Shown one piece after another: positions 24,826 through 34,045 of a DNA stretch of 64,000 nt (within the stretch, counting starts at the first letter, position 1; every line of letters begins with the position of its first letter). The stretch is taken from positions 310,001 to 374,000 of the forward strand of contig JAFIFW010000012.1 in NCBI GenBank assembly GCA_020831825.1, read 5' to 3'. Source of the stretch: Methylophaga sp. GTDB lineage: Bacteria > Pseudomonadota > Gammaproteobacteria > Nitrosococcales > Methylophagaceae. A model generated the notes under the pieces. That model ran no database searches. It worked only from the letters and a program-made list of their open reading frames with translations, and was not told the origin of the DNA. The position numbers and the translations under genes are program-made.

Positions 24826-27348
24826 ATGATGTCGAAAATGGTAGCGTCTGCCCCAATAGCCGTGCGCGAATGGCTAAAAAACCGGCTTTCAAGAGCCAGC
24901 GATACCGAACCCGAACAAGCTATTAAAATTCGCCTGACGCTTGGCATCGGACTGCTGATTTATTTCTGTCTGCCCTGGCGAGAAGATCAAACTTTCATCT
25001 CAAATCTAAGTAGCTTCGCCAGCATAGTGGCACTCAGTTATTACAGTTTAGCGTTGATGATCGCTATCGCAATTCTCATCAATCCAAGGCCTTCGCCGAT
25101 ACGCCGCGTCATGGGCATTTTTCTGGATATGGTATCGCTATCTATCGTCATGTTTATGGCTGGCGCTGAAGCGGTCTATCTGTTTGTGCTCTATCTATGG
25201 GTCATCCTGGGTAACGGCTTTCGCTATGGTTTGCGCTATCTGTATATCTCCTGGCTGGTTGCAGTGATAGGATTTACAGTTGCGATCACCTGGGGAGAAT
25301 ATTGGCAAAGCTTTGACCACCGTCCCGTCGGCTTCAGCCTGTTATTTTTGCTTTTGCTGATTCCGCTTTACGCTGCCTTTCTGATCAATAAACTTCACAC
25401 TGCCATCGCATCTGCAAAGCAAGCAAATGAGGCTAAAACACGTTTTCTTGCCAATATGTCGCATGAGTTGCGAACACCACTCAATGGTGTTATCGGCATT
25501 GCTGACCTGATGGGAACAACGCCATTGAATTCACAGCAACGTGAGTTTATTCAGATCATGCGTAGCTCAGCTAATACACTCTTAGGTTTGATTGAGAATG
25601 TTCTCGACATTTCAAAGATCGAGGCAGGCAAAATTACCCTGAATAATGAAGCGTTTGACTTGCACGAGTTTGTTCACAACATCATTCAGATGCAACGCCC
25701 AATGGGTCAGGCAAAAGGTCTACATGTTGCACTGTGGGTCGACTCGCAAATCCCCTCTGGTGTTCGCGGCGATCCTCAACATCTGAGACAAGTGCTAATA
25801 AATTTAATCGGTAATGCCATAAAATTTACTGAAACAGGGACTGTTCGACTCAGCCTGAACGCTGAACAGCTCAGCGAACAACAAGTCCGTGTAAGATTTG
25901 ATGTTGAAGACACGGGCATCGGCATCCCGACTTCTGCATTACCAACAATATTTGATGATTTCACGCAGGTTATCGACGGCTCAACCCGTGCTCAGTATGC
26001 TGGCACTGGCTTGGGCACAACGATTGCCAAGGAACTGGTTCAGCTGATGGGAGGAGCAATTGGCGTTGAGAGTGAACCGGGGCTGGGTACCCACTTCTGG
26101 TTCACGATTGATCTGGCTTTGATTGCACAACAACACGTGTCAATATCCGAACGAAGAATTCTGCTGTTGGCTGATGAAGACAGCCAGCAAACACTACAAC
26201 CGGCGCTTGATAGTTGGGGTGTACCCTATCAAACGGTCACTTCTCCCGCTCGGGCTTTCACGGAATTGCTCAATGCTGCCGAGCATGAGGATCAGGCTTT
26301 CAAAGTAGTTATGGTGGACGCCGACTTCGTTCAGGATATCGATCCCATGCAATTTGCACAGTTAATTTCGAGCGAATCTTCACTGGCAAACCTGTCACTC
26401 ATTTTGCTCAGGCCTCGAAAACAGGATATGGATCAATTACAGAATTTTTATATTTCATTTGTTCACGACCTAACTGACAAAACCGGCCTGTTCAATGCGA
26501 TTCATGCAGCGCAAAGAGTATTTTCTATCAGTAGCGAGAATGTAATTCCGCTGAACTCGGTACACTCAAAATCCGGTGTTTCCCTTAAAGTTTTGGTGGC
26601 AGAAGATAATCTGGTCAATCAACAAGTGATGAAAGGCATTCTCAAACATGCCGGTCATCGCATGATTTTGGCTAAATCAGGTGATGAGGCACTGGATATA
26701 ATCAGCGAGCGCCTTGATGAAATTGATCTCATTATTCTTGATATGAACATGCCAGGTTACAGCGGCCTGGAAATCCTTAAACGTTTACGCATCATGGACA
26801 CACAAGCCACAACACCTGTCATTATCCTCACCGCCGATGCAACCCCGATGGCAAGGCAAGCCTGTCTGGATGCGGGCGTCGATGCTTTTTTAACCAAACC
26901 TGTGCAAACCAATAGCTTTCTGCATACGATAGAAGAACTTACCCGTGAACATCAAGCCAAGGAACTCGATTCAGTAACTGCACCGGCACTGCTAGATCTT
27001 GATGCTTTGTCTGAGTTGGCTCAGCTTGGTCAGGATCCACTTTTCCTGAGGCGACTCATTGACGGTTTCAAGGAAGATGGCAACTTTCATACCACCATCA
27101 TTCGGATGGCTGCCGAAGATGACTACTTCCGTATGCGAGAAAGTCTGCATGCAATTCGTGGCTCAGCAACTGAGTTAAATGCACACTCGCTGGTCGAACT
27201 CTGCCGTAAAGCTGAGCAGAGCAAACCGGTTGAAATCGGCAGTCCACGGGTGTTGCAGTTGGCCGAAGACATTCAGCAGTGTTACCAGGACACAGTCGCA
27301 GCGCTTGAGCAACAGCTGAATAAATTCAGCTCTACGAGCAGTCCATAA
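24826..27348 (+). CDS. rpfC: RpfC-like hybrid sensor histidine kinase
   Basis: 840 residues with the layout of Xanthomonas RpfC. Five or so membrane helices (about 35-205), RMGI-like loop, then HisKA with phospho-His in FLANMSHELRTPLNGVIGI, ATPase domain with DVEDTGIGIP and GTGLGTTIAKELVQLMGG, a degenerate receiver (about 440-560), an intact receiver with Asp in LIILDMNMPGYSGLEIL, and a C-terminal Hpt domain with His in ESLHAIRGSATELNA. In RpfC, DSF binding at the membrane part starts phosphotransfer to RpfG. It follows rpfG directly and converges on rpfF with 2 bp between the stops. Confidence 0.93.
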   Translation: MMSKMVASAPIAVREWLKNRLSRASDTEPEQAIKIRLTLGIGLLIYFCLPWREDQTFISNLSSFASIVALSYYSLALMIAIAILINPRPSPIRRVMGIFLDMVSLSIVMFMAGAEAVYLFVLYLWVILGNGFRYGLRYLYISWLVAVIGFTVAITWGEYWQSFDHRPVGFSLLFLLLLIPLYAAFLINKLHTAIASAKQANEAKTRFLANMSHELRTPLNGVIGIADLMGTTPLNSQQREFIQIMRSSANTLLGLIENVLDISKIEAGKITLNNEAFDLHEFVHNIIQMQRPMGQAKGLHVALWVDSQIPSGVRGDPQHLRQVLINLIGNAIKFTETGTVRLSLNAEQLSEQQVRVRFDVEDTGIGIPTSALPTIFDDFTQVIDGSTRAQYAGTGLGTTIAKELVQLMGGAIGVESEPGLGTHFWFTIDLALIAQQHVSISERRILLLADEDSQQTLQPALDSWGVPYQTVTSPARAFTELLNAAEHEDQAFKVVMVDADFVQDIDPMQFAQLISSESSLANLSLILLRPRKQDMDQLQNFYISFVHDLTDKTGLFNAIHAAQRVFSISSENVIPLNSVHSKSGVSLKVLVAEDNLVNQQVMKGILKHAGHRMILAKSGDEALDIISERLDEIDLIILDMNMPGYSGLEILKRLRIMDTQATTPVIILTADATPMARQACLDAGVDAFLTKPVQTNSFLHTIEELTREHQAKELDSVTAPALLDLDALSELAQLGQDPLFLRRLIDGFKEDGNFHTTIIRMAAEDDYFRMRESLHAIRGSATELNAHSLVELCRKAEQSKPVEIGSPRVLQLAEDIQQCYQDTVAALEQQLNKFSSTSSP

Positions 27349-27350
27349 GC

Positions 27351-28226
27351 TTAACGGTCAGCTTTTGCAGTTTGTCGTCGAACCAGCCGTTGCATCATGC
27401 GCAGATCTTTTGCGGTAAGCTTCAGCGCCGCATCTGCCCATATCTCAGCAATTGCCACCAGCTCCTGATAATCGACTGGATTGCACAAATCACGGATTTT
27501 CTGCATCGCCTTGTAGCTGTTTGGCGAACGATTTGCTGCCTTGATATAACTATACAGCGCCATTTCGCCCTGCCCGGGTTCTGCAAGAATATCGACGGCG
27601 CCCCATTCATAAAGTGTTTCAGCCGAATACAGTTCACCGCTAAGAATCATCTGTTGCGCTCTGGCTGGACTCACCTTGCGTGACAGCAGGGAAAAGGCTC
27701 CCATACCGGGAAATAAATTAAACAACACTTCCGGCAAGCCCATTTTGACGCCGCGCTCAGCAATGATCAGATTACTGGATAATGCTGCCTCAAAGCCACC
27801 GCCCAGCGCATCGCCCTGAATCAGAGACACTGTGGTCAGGTCACTCCCGAAGTGATGCATATTGTCGTAAAGGATATCAATACAGTGAGTGGCATAGGCA
27901 AGCAGACCTTCACGATCACGTTCGTCAATCAGCTGGGTGAATAAATCCAGATCACCGCCGAGATTAAACACACCCTCTACGCTGGAGCCAACCACCAAAA
28001 AGTCATACTTCTGCTGGCTTGTCTCACGCATTTCCTGTTTCACAGAGGCCAGATAGTGAGATAGCTCGTTTAACAAGGTCGGAGTAAAACAAGGTCTCGG
28101 ACTGGCATTCATATAAAACCAGCCAATCCGGTGTTGGGCATCATAGCTTACATCCAGCTGACTGTAGGCAGATGCTGAATGCTCATTCCCTGTATCATGG
28201 TGTTTCACTTGTGCCACGGCATTCAT
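27351..28226 (-). CDS. rpfF: DSF synthase RpfF (crotonase family)
   Basis: 291-residue enoyl-CoA hydratase-fold enzyme that makes the diffusible signal factor, a cis-2-unsaturated fatty acid, from acyl-ACP. Two conserved glutamates are present 20 residues apart: Glu146 in GDALGGGFEAALSSN and Glu166 in MGLPEVLFNLFPGMGA, matching the Glu141/Glu161 pair of Xanthomonas RpfF. SPRPCFTPTLLNEL is also typical. A perfect AAGGAGA ribosome site precedes the ATG. It faces rpfC, unlike Xanthomonas where rpfF and rpfC run the same way. Ordinary enoyl-CoA hydratases lack this pattern. Confidence 0.93.
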   Translation of the reverse strand: MNAVAQVKHHDTGNEHSASAYSQLDVSYDAQHRIGWFYMNASPRPCFTPTLLNELSHYLASVKQEMRETSQQKYDFLVVGSSVEGVFNLGGDLDLFTQLIDERDREGLLAYATHCIDILYDNMHHFGSDLTTVSLIQGDALGGGFEAALSSNLIIAERGVKMGLPEVLFNLFPGMGAFSLLSRKVSPARAQQMILSGELYSAETLYEWGAVDILAEPGQGEMALYSYIKAANRSPNSYKAMQKIRDLCNPVDYQELVAIAEIWADAALKLTAKDLRMMQRLVRRQTAKADR

Positions 28227-28377
28227 TGAGACTCTCCTTAAGCAGATTTTCCTGATGACAAAATTTCGTCACGACCGTTTCAAAAGAAACTGAAGCATTA
28301 ACCGTGCCTAAATCGAATTCTTTACTAAAAATCCTGTCCGCAACTTCATGCACACTGGCTTATTTCACACGCAATAG

Positions 28378-29367
28378 TCACTGGTCCATCGGCTGCATCA
28401 GTGCTCGCACATGACTAATGACTGCCCAGGCGTTTCCCTCAAGGTTGTATCCGCCTTCAAGCACTGAAACCACACGTCCATTACAATGCTTATCAGCAAT
28501 TTGCATCACCATTCTGGTCAGTCGTGCAAAGCCGTCATCAGTGACCAGATGACAACCAAGCCAATCATCATGACGACTGTCAAAACCGGCAGAAATCAGG
28601 ACCAAGTCGGGTTTGAAAGCATCAGCGACTGGCAGTAAATAGTGTTCAAATGCTTCGATAATCTCGGCGTCACCACTACCGCAGGGCAGGTGAACGTTGA
28701 TGTTGAATCCCTCGCCAGCCCCTTTCCCAGTTTTGCCGGGATCACCGGTGCCCGGATAGGCATACCAGTCATGGGTAGAAAAAAATAACACTGACGGATC
28801 GTCATAGAAAGCCCACTCGGTACCGTTGCCGTGATGATAATCCCAGTCGACTATGAGCACTCTTTCCAAAGCAAACTTTTGCTGTGCGTATCTGGCAGCA
28901 ATGGCGATATGGTTGTAATAACAAAACCCCTCCTCTGCACCACCATTTTCTGCGTGATGTCCTGGAGGTCTTGATGCAGAAAAGGCATTGTCGACCTTGC
29001 CTCTGCATACAGCATCCGTGGCCGTCAACATAGCTGAGGTAGCTAATAATGCGGCGCTATGTGCTTCGGGGTCATTCGAGGAGATTTGTTCGATATGCCA
29101 ATCAGAATGAATCTTGTGTAGCCAGTCTTCTGCATCAATAGTCGGTGTCATCAGTTGGAGCAAATTGAGTAAATCCTGCTCCATCAGTCGTTGTTCAAGT
29201 GCATGATATCGTGCAGGAGACTCTGGATGACCAGACTGAATCCAGTGCTGCTTGAATCCAGGATCCAACACGATGGCTGACTTTCGTTTTGGCTGCTGTG
29301 GTTCTGCCTGAAGCCCTGAGTGAAGTCCCATCAGTGTTGCCAATCCAAGAAAGTCTCTGCGCTGCAT
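28378..29367 (-). CDS. Histone-deacetylase-family hydrolase with Tat-like signal
   Basis: 329-residue zinc amidohydrolase of the class II HDAC/acetylpolyamine amidohydrolase family. Seen: SRPPGHHAENGGAEEGFCYYN with the His pair, zinc ligands in IVDWDYHHGNGTEWAFY, and LISAGFDSRHDDWLGC with the last Asp. The N-terminus reads MQRRDFLGLATLMGLHSGLQA, a twin-arginine-type signal, so it is probably exported folded. It has GGGGGAG before the ATG and starts about 10 bp after the DUF523 gene, so both are likely co-transcribed. Substrate unknown; acetylated polyamines are one option. Confidence 0.9.
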   Translation of the reverse strand: MQRRDFLGLATLMGLHSGLQAEPQQPKRKSAIVLDPGFKQHWIQSGHPESPARYHALEQRLMEQDLLNLLQLMTPTIDAEDWLHKIHSDWHIEQISSNDPEAHSAALLATSAMLTATDAVCRGKVDNAFSASRPPGHHAENGGAEEGFCYYNHIAIAARYAQQKFALERVLIVDWDYHHGNGTEWAFYDDPSVLFFSTHDWYAYPGTGDPGKTGKGAGEGFNINVHLPCGSGDAEIIEAFEHYLLPVADAFKPDLVLISAGFDSRHDDWLGCHLVTDDGFARLTRMVMQIADKHCNGRVVSVLEGGYNLEGNAWAVISHVRALMQPMDQ

Positions 29368-29377
29368 GGCGCTCCCC

Positions 29378-30325
29378 CTATATCACGTTTCTCAAACCCA
29401 AATCTCCGGGATACGGCTGCAAATAAGCCTGTTTTTGAATGTACGGATTGGGATGATTATTGAAATGATGCTTCAACAATGTCACGGGTACAATCAGTGG
29501 TAACAGAGCGCGACGGTATTGATCGATGATCTCAGCCAACTCTTGCTTTTCAGCAGGGCTCAGGCTTTTTTTCAAATAGCCCTGCAAGTGCATCAGCACA
29601 TTGGCATGGGTTTTTCTTGAGGCCAGTTTTGACAGACTAGACATCAACGCTGAGAAATAGCGTTCTCCAATCAAATTAATTTCATGCTTGCCCGCCTGTG
29701 CCACCATACGGCCAAGTGCCGCATAATCAGCAGGCGAATGCGCCATCAGGCAGTATTTGTAGCTGGCATGAAACTCAACCAAACTGTGATGCGTCATACC
29801 GCTCTTTTGTAGCTGTTGCCAGTTATGATAGGCAAACACTCGAGTGATGAAATTCTCCCTTAGTAAAGGATCGCTGAGTCTGCCGGACTCCTCTACCGGT
29901 AAAAGCGGGTGCGCCTTAATAAACGTCTCAGCATAAATACCACGGCCTCCTGCCGGGTCGGGATAGCCACTTTCCTGATAGACCTTGACCCTGAAGACAC
30001 CGCAACTGGGTGAGTTTTTCATAAAGATGTAGCCAGACAAATCCTGATGCTGTGCGGCCTTTTGCCTGCCATACTCTCGCAAGGCATCTGTGTATTCAAC
30101 AGAGGCGTCATGAACTGCTACGGCACGGGGACTGGCCACTTGGCCTACCAGTCGAATCGGTTTACGCGGAATGCCCATGCCAATGCCAACTTCCGGACAC
30201 TCGGCAACAAAGTCAAAATAACGGGCCAGACTGTCAGTACACAGACGTAAATGTTTATGCCCACCATCAAATCTGACTTGTTGTCCTAGCAAACAACTAC
30301 TGATTCCCACTTTTATTTTGGCCAC
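29378..30325 (-). CDS. DUF523 and DUF1722 domain protein (YbgA-like)
   Basis: 315 residues. N-terminal DUF523 (SSCLLGQQVRFDGGHK, FVAECPEVGIGMGIPRKPIRLVG, FMKNSPSCGVFRVKVY) followed by C-terminal DUF1722/YbgA (FHASYKYCLMAHSPADYAALGRM, LMHLQGYLKKSL, YRRALLPLIVPVTLLKHHFNNHP, YLQPYP). The conserved cysteines could bind a metal. In other bacteria such proteins often lie near photolyase genes; here the next gene is the HDAC-like one. GTG 30325 is used as start with a run of G upstream. Function unknown. Confidence 0.9.
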   Translation of the reverse strand: MAKIKVGISSCLLGQQVRFDGGHKHLRLCTDSLARYFDFVAECPEVGIGMGIPRKPIRLVGQVASPRAVAVHDASVEYTDALREYGRQKAAQHQDLSGYIFMKNSPSCGVFRVKVYQESGYPDPAGGRGIYAETFIKAHPLLPVEESGRLSDPLLRENFITRVFAYHNWQQLQKSGMTHHSLVEFHASYKYCLMAHSPADYAALGRMVAQAGKHEINLIGERYFSALMSSLSKLASRKTHANVLMHLQGYLKKSLSPAEKQELAEIIDQYRRALLPLIVPVTLLKHHFNNHPNPYIQKQAYLQPYPGDLGLRNVI

Positions 30326-30447
30326 ACACGCCCCCCGTGATTAATAGTCTCACAGTAGACTGATTTTATTGTCGCAATGTTCAATTGCATACAAACTTTA
30401 TTGAAATCGTGCTTTCTATTAATTGGATAAACTTGTGGGAGACCCGT

Positions 30448-31341
30448 ATGCATTACTTCATGACCGGAGGCACCGGTCTAATCGGCCGCGAAATATGTCG
30501 ACAATTGCTCAGCGAAGGTCATCACGTCACGCTATGGACCCGTGATGTAGAAAAAGCGCATCAGTACTGCGGAGAACACATCAAAGCAGTAACAGCACTG
30601 GCAATGATTCCGGCAAATGAAACATTTGATGCGGTGATCAATCTGGCGGGCGAACCCATCGCTGATGGTCGCTGGACACCCTCCAAAAAACAGAAAATCG
30701 AACGGAGTCGAATTGGGCTGACCCAGCAGTTGGTCGCCTGGCTGGCTCAGCATCCACAAAAACCACAATGTCTGATCAGCGGTTCTGCAGTTGGCTGGTA
30801 TGGCGATCAAGGTGATAGTCTTGTGACCGAGCAATCTGACTTCCATGATGAATACAGTCATCAACTGTGCGCTCAATGGGAAGAAGCCGCAGAAACAGCC
30901 CAAAACTTAGGCATTCGTGTTGCCATTGTGCGCACGGGGCTGGTCGTGGCAGCTGAAGGTGGTTTTCTGAGTAAGATGATGCTGCCATTTAAACTAGGTC
31001 TGGGTGGCCGTATCAGTCATGGTCAACAATATATGCCATGGATTCATCTGCACGATATCGCAAGACTATTCATCTTTTTATCGCAGCATGAATCAGCTCA
31101 GGGTGTGTTTAACGGCACCGCGCCGAATCCAGTCACCAATCAGCAGTTCACCAAAGCACTGGCCACATCACTAAAACGGCCAGCATTTTTCCCTGTGCCA
31201 GCAGTGGTTTTGAAAGTTGCTTTCGGCGAAATGTCTGAACTACTGTTAGGTGGACAGAAGGCTGTGCCGAAAAAAGCCCAAGCAATAGGCTTTGAGTTTT
31301 TTTATACTGACCTCCAGACAACACTTAACTCGGTAGTTTGA
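30448..31341 (+). CDS. TIGR01777-family SDR epimerase
   Basis: 297-residue NAD(P)-binding protein of the YfcH/TIGR01777 group. N-terminal nucleotide motif TGGTGLIGREICRQLL, then INLAGEPIADGRWTPSKKQKI, SGSAVGWYGDQGD, MMLPFKLGLGGRISHGQQYMPWIHLHD and FNGTAPNPVTNQQF; the C-terminal DUF1731 part has PVPAVVLKVAFGEMSELLLGGQKAVP. ATG 30448 was picked for the GGGAG 7 bp before it. hemH begins 3 bp after the stop. The substrate is unknown. Confidence 0.92.
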   Translation: MHYFMTGGTGLIGREICRQLLSEGHHVTLWTRDVEKAHQYCGEHIKAVTALAMIPANETFDAVINLAGEPIADGRWTPSKKQKIERSRIGLTQQLVAWLAQHPQKPQCLISGSAVGWYGDQGDSLVTEQSDFHDEYSHQLCAQWEEAAETAQNLGIRVAIVRTGLVVAAEGGFLSKMMLPFKLGLGGRISHGQQYMPWIHLHDIARLFIFLSQHESAQGVFNGTAPNPVTNQQFTKALATSLKRPAFFPVPAVVLKVAFGEMSELLLGGQKAVPKKAQAIGFEFFYTDLQTTLNSVV

Positions 31342-31344
31342 TTC

Positions 31345-32367
31345 ATGACAAAACGCGCAGTACTACTAGCAAATCTCGGCTCACCTGATAAACCTGAAAC
31401 CGCAGAAGTTCGTCGCTATCTCAACCAGTTCTTGATGGATCCTTATGTGATTCAGCTGCCATGGCCGCTGCGGCGAATGATCGTCAGTCTGTTTGTGCTA
31501 CCAACACGCCCGAAAGCCTCTGCCGAGGCTTATCAGAGTATCTGGTGGCCAGAAGGCTCGCCATTAGTGGTGTTATCTCAACAACTGCGTGATGCTGTTC
31601 AAGCCAAGACCGATGTGCCCGTCGCCATGGCAATGCGCTATGGTCAACCAAGCATCGAACAAGAATTACTCAAACTCTGTGAAAACCCAGCTATTAGCGA
31701 AGTTTTGTTTATGCCGATGTATCCCCACTTTGCCGACAGCACGGTCGAAACATCGGTTCAGGAAGCCAAACGTGTCCTCGAGGCACATGACTTGAACATC
31801 ACTTTGCGCGTGGTTCAGCCTTTTTATGATGATCCAGACTACATCAATGCCCTGGTCGAAAGCGCCACTCCGCATCTGAACGAACCTTATGATCATCTGA
31901 TATTCAGCTATCATGGTCTGCCAGAGTCGCACATTCTCAAGCGTGATGAGTCAGGTAGCCATTGCCTGAAGCAGGCTGAATGTTGTGCAACACCTCACCC
32001 AGCACATGCGACCTGTTATCGACATCAAGTGATGCGGACAACCGCGGCTTTTGCTACAAAAGCAGGGCTAGATGTTTCGCGTTATTCTGTTGCTTTTCAG
32101 TCTCGACTCGGCAGACAAAAATGGCTGGGGCCAAATACTGAAGACAGAATCCGTGAACTGGCCGCTTCTGGGGCACGCAAGCTGTTAGTGATCTGTCCGG
32201 CATTTGTCACGGATTGTCTGGAAACACTGGAAGAGATTCAGATTCGCGGGCAGGAAGTGTTCGAAGAAGCAGGTGGCAAACAATTGACGCTCATCCCTTG
32301 CCTCAACACCCACCCAGCCTGGGTAGATGTATTAAGCCAATGGTGTGCGTCAGACCCGACCGATTAG
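31345..32367 (+). CDS. hemH: Ferrochelatase
   Basis: Inserts ferrous iron into protoporphyrin IX, the last step of haem synthesis. 340 residues. Seen: LLANLGSPDKPETAEVRRYLNQFL, FMPMYPHFADSTVETS, the catalytic His in FSYHGLPESHI, FQSRLGRQKWLGPNTEDRI, and VICPAFVTDCLETLEEI. It has an insertion with several Cys (HCLKQAECCATPHPAHATCYR), also found in ferrochelatases of other gammaproteobacteria. Its end overlaps the end of flgN by 18 bp on the opposite strand. Confidence 0.96.
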   Translation: MTKRAVLLANLGSPDKPETAEVRRYLNQFLMDPYVIQLPWPLRRMIVSLFVLPTRPKASAEAYQSIWWPEGSPLVVLSQQLRDAVQAKTDVPVAMAMRYGQPSIEQELLKLCENPAISEVLFMPMYPHFADSTVETSVQEAKRVLEAHDLNITLRVVQPFYDDPDYINALVESATPHLNEPYDHLIFSYHGLPESHILKRDESGSHCLKQAECCATPHPAHATCYRHQVMRTTAAFATKAGLDVSRYSVAFQSRLGRQKWLGPNTEDRIRELAASGARKLLVICPAFVTDCLETLEEIQIRGQEVFEEAGGKQLTLIPCLNTHPAWVDVLSQWCASDPTD

Positions 32368-32838
32368 TGGCTGACGCACTACCTGGCTGGTGTACTCTCC
32401 ACCTGGACCGTAGGCATCACTGTCAGGCTCTCTGCCTCTTAAAATACTCATGGCACGCTGCAGGTATTGACGATTGACATTGACGATACCACCATTGATT
32501 TGATTGTGCTCATGGCAAGTTCTGGCGAGCTCCTTGAGTTCTCCGGTTAATTGACTGAGCTGGTGGGAGACTGTCACATCCTGATTGTCGATAAAGGCTT
32601 CTAGACCTGATTTGCCGGGGGGGAAGCCGACATTTTTGAGTAATTGGTTACGTTGTCTGCCTGAGTGCTCCAACTGTACCAACAGAGGTTGTTTTTTTTG
32701 TGAAACCTCATCGATCACTGCGGTATTCGAGTTGGTTAGCGCTTCGCGCTCTTCCAATAGCAGGGCATTGAGTTGTTTGGCAGCCTGAAGTTCAGACTTG
32801 AGGAGAGACAGTAGTTGTTGGGCAGCTTGAATTGTCAT
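32350..32838 (-). CDS. flgN: FlgN-type flagellar chaperone
   Basis: 162-residue helical protein of the FlgN family, export chaperone for the hook-filament junction proteins FlgK and FlgL. It shows the FlgN pattern (LLSLLKSELQAAKQLNALLLEEREAL, VSQKKQPLLVQLEHSGRQRNQLL, ELARTCHEHNQINGGIVNVNRQYLQRAMSILRG). ATG 32838 is used, with GGAG 9 bp upstream. It lies 17 bp after flgM. The tail converges on hemH. Confidence 0.92.
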   Translation of the reverse strand: MTIQAAQQLLSLLKSELQAAKQLNALLLEEREALTNSNTAVIDEVSQKKQPLLVQLEHSGRQRNQLLKNVGFPPGKSGLEAFIDNQDVTVSHQLSQLTGELKELARTCHEHNQINGGIVNVNRQYLQRAMSILRGREPDSDAYGPGGEYTSQVVRQPLIGRV

Positions 32839-32855
32839 GACGAGCAACTCCGAAA

Positions 32856-33161
32856 TTATAATTGACCCTCCAGATCAATCATATTTCGTGCCAGTTTTTC
32901 AGAGTCCACCTGATAACTGCCATCGGCAATCGCCGCGCGCAGTGCTTCGACTCGCTGCATATCCACGTCAGGCAGGTCAGCCACTGATTTTTGCAGGCTT
33001 TGCAATTGACTGGCCATGTCGGTCAGGCTGACCTTGTCAGCATTTGAATTGCTTTGATCAGCTGTGCCGCTAGCCATGCCCCGATTGTTATCCGCATTAG
33101 CATTACGCGGAGCAATCAAACTGGGCTGACCACTGCTTTTGATGTTATTGATTTCAGACAT
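32856..33161 (-). CDS. flgM: Anti-sigma-28 factor FlgM
   Basis: 101 residues; binds FliA (sigma-28) until the hook is complete and FlgM is exported. N-terminus MSEINNIKS, a disordered polar middle, then the conserved C-terminal helices that bind sigma-28 (LQKSVADLPDVDMQRVEALRAAIADGSYQVDSEKLARNMIDLE). A strong sigma-28 promoter lies 33-59 bp upstream, so the gene can be made from its own late promoter besides read-through from flgA. Confidence 0.94.
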   Translation of the reverse strand: MSEINNIKSSGQPSLIAPRNANADNNRGMASGTADQSNSNADKVSLTDMASQLQSLQKSVADLPDVDMQRVEALRAAIADGSYQVDSEKLARNMIDLEGQL

Positions 33162-33193
33162 ACGTCTGCTTCCCTTTATACCGTCTGACTATT

Positions 33194-33220
33194 CTATCGG
33201 ACATACGTCAGAAAACTTTA
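33194..33220 (-). promoter_or_regulatory. Sigma-28 promoter of flgM
   Basis: Minus strand: TAAAGTTT, 11 bp spacer, TCCGATAG. The -35 matches the sigma-28 consensus fully and the -10 (GCCGATAA) in 6 of 8 positions, with the right spacing. It gives a FliA-FlgM feedback loop, as in enterics. Confidence 0.75.
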
Positions 33221-33239
33221 ACAAAATAATCATTGGCCG

Positions 33240-33947
33240 CTACATCGACACTCGGACTCGTCCAGGCCCGTCAACAATACCTTCAACAATACGCTCCGAA
33301 GAACTGTTTCTGACGCGCAGCCGCTCTCCTTCCATCGCATCGGCCATCGCTGTGCCCTGCATGCGTACTTCCATTTTACCGACCGTGGCAATCAACTGAA
33401 TGAATTCGCCGCGCTTGATAGTCGCCTGTTGTCTGAAGTTGTTATTGCTCAATACGGTGCCTGCAGCTATCGGATGACGCAGCGTCTGCCCCAGCACCAG
33501 ATCACCATGACCAATGATGCCCTGTCGCAAATTACCAATATCGACCATCTCAGTTCGAATATCTTCACTGGTCAGCACATGATTGGCAGATAGAGGCCTT
33601 GCCGCCACTACCGCAGCCTGCATCACCCTGATTCTGGTCGGCACATAAATAGTCCAGTTCACAGGACCTCGACAACGAACGCCAATAGTTTGACTGCCCG
33701 CAGCTGAAACATCTCGATTGGCAAAGGCTTCCATACCCCGCTCGCAAGGATGGAGTCTTAGCCGACGGTCCAGACCGTCAATGACGACCTGTGGATTGTC
33801 ATAACGCATCCGCGCTTGTTGCATCGCAAACACATACGCCGTTTGTTCAATTTCTGAAATTGACTGCAGTGTGTTTGCCTGAAGCGGTTGTGGAGTCAAA
33901 AACATGACACTGAAAACCGCAAAAACAAGACTTGATAGTGTTTTCAT
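33240..33947 (-). CDS. flgA: Flagellar P-ring assembly chaperone FlgA
   Basis: 235-residue periplasmic chaperone for P-ring protein FlgI. Signal peptide MKTLSSLVFAVFSVMFLTPQPLQA, then a SAF domain near 115-180 (VVAARPLSANHVLTSEDIRTE, GQTLRHPIAAGTVLSNNNF) and VRVRNSSSERIVEGIVDGPGRVRV at the end. ATG 33947 was chosen for GGAGAG 7 bp upstream; a TTG further out has none. It diverges from cheV. flgB and later rod genes are not in the window. Confidence 0.93.
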   Translation of the reverse strand: MKTLSSLVFAVFSVMFLTPQPLQANTLQSISEIEQTAYVFAMQQARMRYDNPQVVIDGLDRRLRLHPCERGMEAFANRDVSAAGSQTIGVRCRGPVNWTIYVPTRIRVMQAAVVAARPLSANHVLTSEDIRTEMVDIGNLRQGIIGHGDLVLGQTLRHPIAAGTVLSNNNFRQQATIKRGEFIQLIATVGKMEVRMQGTAMADAMEGERLRVRNSSSERIVEGIVDGPGRVRVSM

Positions 33948-34045
33948 TGCTATGCTCTCCAATAGGTCATTTGGCTATCGCTGTTCATATCTTGAGCTGA
34001 GCAAAAATCGTGCCTCATAAATCTCAGCAATCAGCCGGTGCTGAT

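Noticed and set aside
28244..28254. GATTTTCCTGA before rpfF, identical to part of the pqqA palindrome
   Set aside because: Only one half of the inverted repeat matches, the distance to the start codon is far shorter than at pqqA, and it overlaps the region just before the ribosome site. Chance is likely.
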